Source of the DNA: Eubacterium uniforme
GTDB taxonomy: Bacteria; Bacillota; Clostridia; Lachnospirales; Lachnospiraceae
Assembly: GCF_900167115.1 (NCBI RefSeq)
Contig: NZ_FUXZ01000003.1
Coordinates: forward strand, 62,001 to 126,000
Direction of reading: 5' to 3'
Length of the DNA stretch: 64,000 bases
Positions within the stretch are counted from its first letter, which is position 1, and each line of letters begins with the position of its first letter. The notes beneath the pieces were generated by a model. That model did no database searches and was not told the DNA's origin. It saw only the letters and a program-made list of their open reading frames with translations. Positions 55,847 to 63,410 of the stretch are shown here, piece by piece. A program made the position numbers and the translations under genes.

Positions 55847-56332
55847 TTACTTAAAATCACCCAATGTAACTGTATAATACCAAACTATTTCATCGCCGTC
55901 TTTAATCTTATATGCACTACAACCATAGTTAGGTATCTCTTCATTAACCTTATACATCCATCCTGACTGAGGTCCACAATCAAACTCATAAAGCTGATTT
56001 ATACCTTCAACATAAACAGATTTATATACTGGTGATGTTGATGATTCAATATGTATCTTTTCGTCCTTACATACTTTTTTTAATACATCAAATACAGTAT
56101 CACCTTCATGCATTTTTATATGTTCCTTTTTAAAAATATAACCATCCTTTGGAAGATACTTTTCCTTATCCTTATTAAAATCTTCCATATGACTTAAAAT
56201 TTGTGTACAGTTTATTTCAATGGTTACATCTATTTGCTTTCCTTTTTCTTTCTTAGTGCACGAAGTAGGTAATATAAGCATGCACATAATAAGCAAACAA
56301 CTAATAAACCTATAAATACGATTTTTAACCAT
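55847..56332 (-). CDS. DUF4430-like lipoprotein of the B12 locus
   Basis: A 161-residue secreted protein. Its N-terminal signal ends ILPTSC, a lipobox-like cleavage site with Cys25, so it is probably lipid-anchored. The rest is one domain of the DUF4430 type, ending with GPQSGWMYKVNEEIPNYGCSA and IKDGDEIVWYY. That family is structurally like the beta domain of intrinsic factor and transcobalamin. The ATG at 56332 has AAGGA 9-10 nt upstream, so the first 34 codons overlap the end of the preceding gene in another frame. Confidence 0.78.
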   Translation of the reverse strand: MVKNRIYRFISCLLIMCMLILPTSCTKKEKGKQIDVTIEINCTQILSHMEDFNKDKEKYLPKDGYIFKKEHIKMHEGDTVFDVLKKVCKDEKIHIESSTSPVYKSVYVEGINQLYEFDCGPQSGWMYKVNEEIPNYGCSAYKIKDGDEIVWYYTVTLGDFK

Positions 56333-58470
56333 ATACCATTATCCTTATTTTTATTATTCGTCTTTGTTTCAATTTCTGTAGTAGTTTCATTTTTCTCATA
56401 ATTCACTACGTTATCTTCATTTAAGAAATTAACATTTGTTTTATTATTATCTCCATAATTAAATAATTTATCTTCATTTTTGTAATATGCATTACTAATC
56501 ATACAAAATGCAAGCATAGCTTGCTGCGTTGCAATAGCATTACCTGTATCAGCATTTTTATCATCATATAAATGAGCATATAACCCATCCTTAGTCTTAT
56601 ATGAAAGAATATTATCTATTGCACGATTAAAATCATAATTCTTGTCCTTAACGCAAAGCATAGCCATTGTAGCATAACTTAAACTTTCAGAATTAATATT
56701 ATCCATGCTTTTAAATTCACCGTTATCATCAGACTGTTCTTCAATAAACTTAACGGCTTCCTTTAAGAATTCTTTATCGCATTCCATATCCTTACTATAT
56801 AAACTTCCAGCTAAAACTGCCATTGCAGTTAAGTCCACATCACCCTTATCACCCATAAGAGCAAAGCATCCTTTATCTTTCCACTCATTTGCTAATATAT
56901 TATAATAATCAGTTCTTTCTTTTTCATATTGATCTTTTATTTCATCCGAAGATGATAAAGCTATAAGAGCCCATATAGGACCATTTAATCCCTGGGAACA
57001 TATATCATCTTGATTTTTCAGATTATTAGTTATATTGTACTTATCCTCATTATGACTTATACCTAAGGCACTCATTGTTATAACTGCCTTTGAAAAATCG
57101 GTTCCCTTGTTAGATAGAGTCCCCTTATATGAATTAATTGATTTAACAAACTCTTTTTTATAGCCATTTAAGTATTCACTATCTATTTCTTTTCCAGATG
57201 ATAATAGAGAAATCATCTCCCATTGCATTTCTAATGCAACGTCCTTATAATCAATTTCTTCAATTCTATTTTTATATTCCTCTATTTCCTCATCAATCTT
57301 TCTTATATGTTCTACATCTATTAATTCAGTTATGCTTTTTGCTTCATTTGAAGCAATACCAATTATATAATCATTCTCATTAGAATTGTTATTTTCATTC
57401 TTATTATTTTTCTTATTATTGTTATCTTTTAAATTATCATTATTAGATTCTTTATTTATAGTATTATTATTTGAATCCTTATTATTCGAATCCTTATTAT
57501 TTACATGACTTGATTTTGAATCAGAGTTTGATTCTTCGTTAGCACTATTCTTATTATCTTGAGTTGATTTATCATTTTCCTCATTATGTATTTTCTTATT
57601 TCTATGTTTATTTTTTCTTTTATGTTTATGACCACTTTCTTCTCCACCATTTGAGTTAGTCTCATTTTGATACTTATTATCACTGTTGTTATGATAATTA
57701 TTATGCTCTTTCTTTTTAGCATCATGATCGCCTTCATGCTGACTATCATCATGGGATGATTCCTTCTGTACTGTTTCACTCTGACCATCATCCTTATTAG
57801 GATCAATCTTTTTTATAATAGACTTAATATCGTCCTTATCCTTATCTAAATCTTTTAAGACTTTTAAACCTTCTTTATAGTGCTCACTATCTTTATTATT
57901 TGCTAATGTTTTTATAAGTTTATCTCTATTAGCAGGAACTTTTAAATCTTCTCCTAATCCGAATAAAGTAAACTGAATTCTAATAACATCCCCATCGCTT
58001 ACTTTATAATCTGACATTCCAACATTAGGCGCACTGTTATTAACAAAGTAATACCATCCAGAAGTACCAATAAAAGAACGTTCAGCTAAATCTGGTGCAT
58101 TAACATTATTCGAATTAACTCTTCTATTGTATACATCACTATTCTTTATAATCTGTGGAATATCAAAAGTTCCATCATCACATTTTTTTATTCTTGATAA
58201 ATAAAAACCATCTGTCAAACTTCCATTATAAACATATGTAATATTATTATCAGAAAATACCTTATCAAGTATTTCTGAAACTCTAGTGTTTTTTGAAACA
58301 CTAATTTTGCATGGTTCTATAATTAAATTTTGTCCAATAATCGATTTTTCGCATGTAAAATAAACATCAATGCTATCATTAGCAGATGTAACCACTCCAT
58401 TATCAACAAATATGCAATTTATTATTAATACAAAAATTATAATCTTCGCGAAAAATCCATTTTTATTCAT
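56230..58470 (-). CDS. Surface protein with DUF4430-like and alpha/alpha-barrel domains (intrinsic-factor-like layout)
   Basis: A protein of about 747 residues with an N-terminal signal (1-30). A DUF4430-like domain (about 35-165) has TSGWYYFVNNSAPNVGMSDY and VSDGDVIRIQFTLFG. A His/Asn/Lys-rich linker (about 225-365) leads to a helical region (about 375-690) with repeat features of prenyltransferase-type barrels (GDVDLTAMAVLAG, ESLSYATMAMLC, NAIATQQAMLAF). A C-terminal membrane anchor is followed by KKKESK. A beta domain plus such a barrel is the make-up of animal B12 carriers, in the opposite order. Start choice among three close codons is uncertain; 58470 has the best spacing. Confidence 0.75.
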   Translation of the reverse strand: MNKNGFFAKIIIFVLIINCIFVDNGVVTSANDSIDVYFTCEKSIIGQNLIIEPCKISVSKNTRVSEILDKVFSDNNITYVYNGSLTDGFYLSRIKKCDDGTFDIPQIIKNSDVYNRRVNSNNVNAPDLAERSFIGTSGWYYFVNNSAPNVGMSDYKVSDGDVIRIQFTLFGLGEDLKVPANRDKLIKTLANNKDSEHYKEGLKVLKDLDKDKDDIKSIIKKIDPNKDDGQSETVQKESSHDDSQHEGDHDAKKKEHNNYHNNSDNKYQNETNSNGGEESGHKHKRKNKHRNKKIHNEENDKSTQDNKNSANEESNSDSKSSHVNNKDSNNKDSNNNTINKESNNDNLKDNNNKKNNKNENNNSNENDYIIGIASNEAKSITELIDVEHIRKIDEEIEEYKNRIEEIDYKDVALEMQWEMISLLSSGKEIDSEYLNGYKKEFVKSINSYKGTLSNKGTDFSKAVITMSALGISHNEDKYNITNNLKNQDDICSQGLNGPIWALIALSSSDEIKDQYEKERTDYYNILANEWKDKGCFALMGDKGDVDLTAMAVLAGSLYSKDMECDKEFLKEAVKFIEEQSDDNGEFKSMDNINSESLSYATMAMLCVKDKNYDFNRAIDNILSYKTKDGLYAHLYDDKNADTGNAIATQQAMLAFCMISNAYYKNEDKLFNYGDNNKTNVNFLNEDNVVNYEKNETTTEIETKTNNKNKDNGIWLKIVFIGLLVVCLLCACLYYLLRALRKKKESK

Positions 58471-58491
58471 ATCCATCACTCTTATATATCA

Positions 58492-58530
58492 AATTCACAC
58501 TTAGTATCAAAATAATACTAAGTGTGAATT
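58492..58530 (-). terminator. Perfect 16-bp hairpin between the first two B12-locus genes
   Basis: Arms 58492-58507 and 58515-58530 (AATTCACACTTAGTAT and complement, 7-nt loop) lie 11 bp after the stop of the upstream gene. There is only a short T stretch, so partial termination or 3'-end protection is likely. The core TTAGTAT..ATACTAA matches the hairpins at 10770 and 28636. Confidence 0.65.
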
Positions 58531-58541
58531 CAACATTCTAA

Positions 58542-61139
58542 TTATTTTTTAATTTTGATTTTCTTAGTCTTTGATTCTAAACTGAATACCTTTGAATCAT
58601 CAACATTCATAAATGCCACAACTTTATATGTATATGTTTTCTTTTTCTTAAGTTTCTTATTTGTGAATTTAAGAGTTTTAGAACTAACTTCTTTTACTTT
58701 CTTAAATTTACCTTTACCAACTTTTCTATAGATAATATATCCATCTGCATTATCTACAGCTTTCCATGACAACTTAGCCTGTTTTTTGCCACGTTTAACC
58801 TTAAGTCCTGCAACATTTGAATTTGCAAACTTAACAATCTTCTTAACTAATTCTTTATCATCAGAAGCAGCTTTACTATCTTTAGTTTCACTACTCTTAG
58901 TAGCTGTAGCTTTTGCAGCCTCTAATTCTTTTGTAGCCTTAGCTAAATCAGTTTTAACTTTTTCTAGCTCAGCATCTGATGCTTCCTTATCCTTTGTATA
59001 TTTTTCTAAATCAGCCTGTGCTTTTTCTAAGTTTTCTTTTGCAGTTTCAAGTTGTGCTGTTAAAACTTCTTTACTTCCATTTGCACTGTCAAGTTCTGTA
59101 TTTAAATCTTCAATCTGACCATTTAAAGTTTCAATCTGACTATTTAAGTCTTCTATTTCTTTTTTAAGAAGTGGAACAACATCCTTTACTTCAAGCTTAA
59201 ATTCAGGTAGTTCACTAAAATATTTTTCCAATACTGGTGCATCTAAATTTGGTTTTCCACCATTTTCAACCAACTTATCTGCTCCAAGGCCTGAACCCCA
59301 CCAACTTTCAAAAATAGATCCTTTAGTGAATGTATATGTTCCCTTGGCATTAAATTTCAAAATCATTGAATTATCAGTAATGTTATACTGCTCACCAAAA
59401 CCTTTTACTTCTCCGTTTTGAGCAACAGCATCCTTACCTGCTCCATCAACATATGTAACTTCTTCGGCATTACCTACATAATAACTAACAAAACTACCCT
59501 TTGCTCCCCAAGATGGGTTAAACATTGTTGGATTATAAATTCCTGCAAGTTTATAAACAGGAAGAGAAATACCATTAAATTTTATTTCAACTTCATCACC
59601 CTGATAAATATCCTCGCCTTCACGTGATAAATTTGTCACTGTATAACTTACTTTTCTAGCTTTAACAACTTTATATAATGTTTTGAATTTACCTTCTTCA
59701 TCCTGTGCAGTAATTCCAATAACATTAGCACCTTCTTTAAGTTTAAAACTATATTTTCCATCCTCTGATGTTAATGTTTCATTATTTGCTGTAACCTTAA
59801 AGATCTGACCTTCATCGCAAGTAGGTGCAAATTCTAATTCTTTTTCATCTATATAGTAAATTGTATCATAGCTACTTAAATCAATACCTGATTCAATATT
59901 AATATCTGCTGGGTTGCTATTCACATCAAAAACTACATATGTAACGTTACTATCATGTGTTCCTGCCCATACTTTATCATAAGCAAAAACTGGATCATAA
60001 CTTACCTTAACGATAGTTGTTCCTTCCTTAACAGCTTTTACAGATACTTTCTGTGAACTATCATTTGCTGATAACTTGATACTATCACCACTAATAATTT
60101 CAAAATTGAAATTTGGTCTTACTACATCTGCAACTGGTGCTACATCACTCTTATTAATCTGATTTACTCTTCTTGGGTATATTTCTGCTGAATCGCCTTT
60201 TTTTAATTCCTTGAAATCATACTGTAACCATAAATCATCGTAGACATTAGCAACTGAATCATCTTCTACTACATTAACTGTGTAATATGGCATTACAACA
60301 TAGCTACCATAATCTTCCATATCTTCTGATCCAATTGCTGTAATATGATATGTACCAGGTTTACCAAAACTAATAGTAACATCACCATTGTCATCAGTAA
60401 TAGCATCTTCAATTGGTGTAATAGTATAACCATCTTCACCAACTAATGCCAACTGTACATCAGCGACATTTTCTCTACCATTTTCTTCAATCACTTCATC
60501 AGGATAACCTTCCCAAAGTGCTCCATAACCTGTTACATTAAGATGTTGATCAACACCTGCAACAAATGTTGATCCATTTAATTTTTTTCCATTATAAGAT
60601 ACATTTAATTTATAATCCATAAATGCAAATGTATCCTGTGCCAAAACAAATCTTACTTCGTCATTATCTTTTAATACTGCTTGATTAACAGCATCCATTG
60701 TACACTGTCCACCATATGCTTCTACAGGCACACCATCATGTGGTGCCTTACCATTAACATCAAAAATCCAATAATATGATTCTACTCCAAATTCTTTAGA
60801 TACATATCCACCATTTACATCAAGATAATTGCTTTTAGTATCTTTTGTAAAATCATCTCCATAAGTTTCTTCATGCATTGCTACTAATGCATCAAGTGCT
60901 GTAACATCACCTTCAACTTTTGGATTATCAACATAACCATAACTTTCTGCTTTATCAGCTGATACAGTTATTTCATGATGTGGAACTATAAACTGATATT
61001 CTGCCTGAGCTGATACTTCAACTGTAGCTGTTTTTACAGTATTCGCTTGTTCTTCTTCTGCAAAAATATTAGTTGGTGCAAGACTAATAACAAGCGCAGA
61101 AGAAAGAACCAATGATAATATTCTTTCTTTTAATTTCAT
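58542..61139 (-). CDS. Large secreted DUF4430 / coiled-coil / FN3-like surface protein
   Basis: A protein of about 865 residues with a signal peptide (1-27, ending NIFAEE). A DUF4430-like domain (about 45-170) has VESYYWIFDVNGKAPHDGV and LKDNDEVRFVLAQD, followed by Ig-like/beta regions to about 640. A heptad-rich coiled coil (about 655-745) and a Lys-rich FN3-like module (about 767-865) complete it. The ATG at 61139 is chosen because AAGGAGAG lies 7 nt before it and the signal peptide starts there; two earlier in-frame starts lack a site. It is the first gene under the cobalamin riboswitch, so a role in capturing corrinoids at the surface is inferred. Confidence 0.8.
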   Translation of the reverse strand: MKLKERILSLVLSSALVISLAPTNIFAEEEQANTVKTATVEVSAQAEYQFIVPHHEITVSADKAESYGYVDNPKVEGDVTALDALVAMHEETYGDDFTKDTKSNYLDVNGGYVSKEFGVESYYWIFDVNGKAPHDGVPVEAYGGQCTMDAVNQAVLKDNDEVRFVLAQDTFAFMDYKLNVSYNGKKLNGSTFVAGVDQHLNVTGYGALWEGYPDEVIEENGRENVADVQLALVGEDGYTITPIEDAITDDNGDVTISFGKPGTYHITAIGSEDMEDYGSYVVMPYYTVNVVEDDSVANVYDDLWLQYDFKELKKGDSAEIYPRRVNQINKSDVAPVADVVRPNFNFEIISGDSIKLSANDSSQKVSVKAVKEGTTIVKVSYDPVFAYDKVWAGTHDSNVTYVVFDVNSNPADINIESGIDLSSYDTIYYIDEKELEFAPTCDEGQIFKVTANNETLTSEDGKYSFKLKEGANVIGITAQDEEGKFKTLYKVVKARKVSYTVTNLSREGEDIYQGDEVEIKFNGISLPVYKLAGIYNPTMFNPSWGAKGSFVSYYVGNAEEVTYVDGAGKDAVAQNGEVKGFGEQYNITDNSMILKFNAKGTYTFTKGSIFESWWGSGLGADKLVENGGKPNLDAPVLEKYFSELPEFKLEVKDVVPLLKKEIEDLNSQIETLNGQIEDLNTELDSANGSKEVLTAQLETAKENLEKAQADLEKYTKDKEASDAELEKVKTDLAKATKELEAAKATATKSSETKDSKAASDDKELVKKIVKFANSNVAGLKVKRGKKQAKLSWKAVDNADGYIIYRKVGKGKFKKVKEVSSKTLKFTNKKLKKKKTYTYKVVAFMNVDDSKVFSLESKTKKIKIKK

Positions 61140-61195
61140 TGGCTTACTCTCCTTAATATTCATACTAGACTTTGCCAAGCCCGTTTTATGTCAAA

Positions 61196-61638
61196 CATTA
61201 GGTAAGTCTCCTGGCTTGTGGAATGTCTCATCCTTCCCAAGGTGTATTTGCACCCAATACCCCTCAGTGGATTTTACCTTCTTCGTCAGGCAAGTGCTAG
61301 CACTTGCCAGTTCGTTCCGCAGTTTTCTTTTTCCTCCGCGGAACTTCTTTCCTTTCAGGGTTTGCATGTGTCCTGTAAACACATGCAAATCTGACTTCGT
61401 CAGACAAGTGCTAGCACTTGCCAGTTCGTTCCGCAGTTTTCTTTTTCCTCCGCGGAACTTCTTTCCTTTCAGGGTTTGCATGTGTCCTGTAAACACATGC
61501 AAATCTGACTTCGTCAGACAAGTGCTAGCACTTGCCAATTCGTTCCGCAGTTTTCTTGATGAAAACTGCTCCACTCTCAGTTGTGGCAACAGCTCCGGCG
61601 ATCCGGATTCCTCGTTACTGCCTTATGGCAACCTAATG
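61196..61638 (-). ncRNA. Cobalamin riboswitch with an expanded peripheral arm
   Basis: P1 pairs CATTAGGT (61631-61638) with ACCTAATG (61196-61203). The B12 box GCCAGGAGACTTACC precedes the 3' P1 strand. Core elements in order are a GCC-AUAA-GGC hairpin, GAGGAAUCCGG, CCAC-AACUGAGA-GUGG, the junction CCACUG and GGGAAGG. These match the class-I cobalamin aptamer layout. Between GUGG and CCACUG lies about 290 nt of extra sequence, mostly a 114-nt tandem repeat. A downstream UUGGC can pair with GCCAA just before the ATG, suggesting translational control; no terminator is seen. Confidence 0.9.
61281..61556. repeat. 114-bp tandem repeat inside the riboswitch (2.4 copies)
   Basis: Units are 61281-61394, 61395-61508 and a partial third 61509-61556. 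Adjacent copies differ by single bases (for example G to A at 61290/61404). On the RNA strand each full unit can form a GCGGAAC / GUUCCGC outer stem around a GGCAAGUG-CUAG-CACUUGCC-type palindrome, a CUGAC-GAA-GUCAG hairpin and an 11-bp UUUGCAUGUGU / ACACAUGCAAA hairpin. Confidence 0.95.
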
Positions 61639-61654
61639 CTTTTACAACTTTAAT

Positions 61655-61683
61655 ATTATAACATTTTCACTTTATTTTTTTAA
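61655..61683 (-). promoter_or_regulatory. Predicted promoter of the riboswitch-controlled B12 operon
   Basis: Perfect TATAAT (-10, 61655-61660) with a weak TTAAAA (-35, 61678-61683) at 17-bp spacing. It would start transcription a few bases before the riboswitch P1 helix. Confidence 0.55.
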
Positions 61684-61743
61684 GTTATAACTTTCTTTTA
61701 CAAATTGCATTTTTCTATTACAAATAATAGTATTTTTTTATTT

Positions 61744-62262
61744 CTAATACTCTATACCTCTTCTTGCATCCACTCCTAAATCAAATGGATGTTTCTCCTT
61801 AACAACCTTAGAAATGTAATCTGCAATTCCACCAAGTTTTCCATCATAAGCATGTCCAGAAATTACAATTTCAGTCTTATCTCTATTCTTCTCTAAAAAC
61901 TTGATAAACTTATCCTTAGCAAATACATTCTCATATGCATAAACCACTTCATCTAACACAATCATGTCATATGAATTTTTATTTTGTAATTCATACACTT
62001 CTTCAATCTTTTTATTATAACCTTCTTTAATCTTCTTCATCTGTTCTTCCATTTCCTTATTATCAAATGCCATGGTATATAAAACATCCTGAGGAAGATA
62101 AGTAACATTCTCCATATTTTTTAACATGATAACTTCCGAAGAATCATTATTTTTAAAAAATTGTACATATAAAACCTTTCCACCACTTCCAGCCATTCTA
62201 ACTGCTCCGCCTAAAAGTGCTGTACTTTTTCCTTTACCATCACCATAAAAAAACTGAATCAT
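61744..62262 (-). CDS. cobO: Cob(I)yrinic acid a,c-diamide / cob(I)alamin adenosyltransferase (CobA/CobO/BtuR family)
   Basis: A 172-residue P-loop enzyme. The nucleotide-binding motif GDGKGKSTALLGGA near the N-terminus replaces the usual GDGKGKTTAA pattern. The Walker B-like DMIVLDEVVYAYE and the C-terminal VDARRGIEY fit the CobA-type corrinoid adenosyltransferase, which attaches adenosine to cobalt to make coenzyme B12. It lies upstream of the riboswitch and 12 bp after the preceding gene, so it is not itself under that switch. The context supports activation of imported corrinoids. Confidence 0.88.
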   Translation of the reverse strand: MIQFFYGDGKGKSTALLGGAVRMAGSGGKVLYVQFFKNNDSSEVIMLKNMENVTYLPQDVLYTMAFDNKEMEEQMKKIKEGYNKKIEEVYELQNKNSYDMIVLDEVVYAYENVFAKDKFIKFLEKNRDKTEIVISGHAYDGKLGGIADYISKVVKEKHPFDLGVDARRGIEY

Positions 62263-62274
62263 TTTTCTTCTCCA

Positions 62275-63312
62275 TTAAAAATTTAAGTACTTATCGTAGT
62301 ACTCCTTAAATGTTTCTCCAACATGTGTTGTGAAATACTCACTACCCTCAATATCTGATATACTAAACAATGCATTATCCAAAGCATACATATATGAGCT
62401 TTCATATGTATCAGTCATAAATGCACCATCATTATTTATATCCTCATATATTTCTTGTGCACTGTCTGCATATCCCAAATCATTATAAAAGAACTGTCGA
62501 TATTCTGATAATCTCTTTGCCATCATAATATCGTTAATTGTATAAAGCATATTCTCATTATCAATTTTAATTTTATAATCACTCATTGTTTTTTCGAGAA
62601 TATCCTTTAATTTTTCAGTCTTAATCATACTTTGCTTATTTTCCTCGTACATAAAGAAAAAGATTTCTCTTAAGTATTCAGAATAATTTTCATTATCAGA
62701 TAATTCTATTTTCTCATTAAAGTAATCAGCAAGCCCACTATAAATATCAATTTCAGCAAATACATCATCATAACGTCTTAACATATATGCAATAGAAACA
62801 GTATTCACTACCATTTCATCTTTATCTAATGACTCACCTTCACGTATCTTGGTATTATTAATTAACTTAGTATTCTCATCATAGTACTTTTTCATTTCCT
62901 TAATTAATTTTTCACTATTACCTAGTTCAAGATATTTATCAGCAAGTAACAAACCTGCAAGTTTTTCTGAATCCATTAATGTATTATCATAATTCTTAAC
63001 AGCTTTCTTTGCATTCTTCTTTAATTGATTTTTTGTATCCGAATCAATTGTCGCATAACTATCAAGTAAATCAATGTTTTCAAGCATAAGTCCATATTCT
63101 TTGGCATTACTAATTACATTAATATCATCCTTATCGAAATTATATTTAACCTCAAAGAAAATTTTAATTGCAACCAAAACCACAACAAATGCTATTGCAA
63201 TAACTCCCACAAGTATTGCAACTCTTTTAAATATGCTTGCATCTTCATCCTCTGCAATCTTTCTAAGTTTATCTTCTTTTACTTTTGTATTTTCGTTATT
63301 ATTCTTAGCCAT
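62275..63312 (-). CDS. Uncharacterised single-pass membrane protein
   Basis: About 345 residues. A short charged N-terminus is followed by one membrane span (about 30-52) and a long, acidic, mainly helical extracytoplasmic region rich in Asp, Glu, Lys and Tyr. I recognise no family. The ATG at 63312 has AAAAGGGG 5 nt upstream; an earlier in-frame start 17 codons upstream has none and would run into the neighbouring terminator. It is 12 bp before cobO and probably co-transcribed with it. A function in corrinoid handling cannot be claimed from context alone. Confidence 0.7.
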   Translation of the reverse strand: MAKNNNENTKVKEDKLRKIAEDEDASIFKRVAILVGVIAIAFVVVLVAIKIFFEVKYNFDKDDINVISNAKEYGLMLENIDLLDSYATIDSDTKNQLKKNAKKAVKNYDNTLMDSEKLAGLLLADKYLELGNSEKLIKEMKKYYDENTKLINNTKIREGESLDKDEMVVNTVSIAYMLRRYDDVFAEIDIYSGLADYFNEKIELSDNENYSEYLREIFFFMYEENKQSMIKTEKLKDILEKTMSDYKIKIDNENMLYTINDIMMAKRLSEYRQFFYNDLGYADSAQEIYEDINNDGAFMTDTYESSYMYALDNALFSISDIEGSEYFTTHVGETFKEYYDKYLNF

Positions 63313-63342
63313 ACTTACCCCTTTTACTAGTTCACATAAAAT

Positions 63343-63370
63343 TAGAGAGTCAGAACTTTCCAACTCTCTA
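63343..63370 (-). terminator. Terminator-like hairpin after the O-acetylhomoserine sulfhydrylase gene
   Basis: An 8-bp perfect stem TAGAGAGT / ACTCTCTA with a 12-nt loop and a short ATTTT tail, 40 bp after the stop. Confidence 0.6.
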
Positions 63371-63410
63371 TATTATACTACATTTATATTAATTTAAAAA
63401 CCTTCACCTA

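Noticed and set aside
61281-61556. Possible CRISPR array
   Set aside because: The units are directly adjacent with no unique spacers, the period is 114 nt, and no cas gene is present. They are tandem RNA-structure repeats.
61191-61589. A 132-codon minus-strand open frame with a 38-residue repeat, looking like a small repeat protein
   Set aside because: It coincides with the cobalamin riboswitch. Its repeat arises because the 114-nt RNA unit is a multiple of three. There is no ribosome site, and its end is the B12 box.
61216-61653. Opposite-strand 145-codon frame with Phe/Pro/Cys repeats
   Set aside because: It is the complement of the riboswitch repeat, with no ribosome site or recognisable family.
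61690-61745. CTATTA-CAAA-TAATAG hairpin with a plus-strand T run
   Set aside because: The T-tract faces the plus strand, where there is no gene to terminate. On the minus strand no T run follows.
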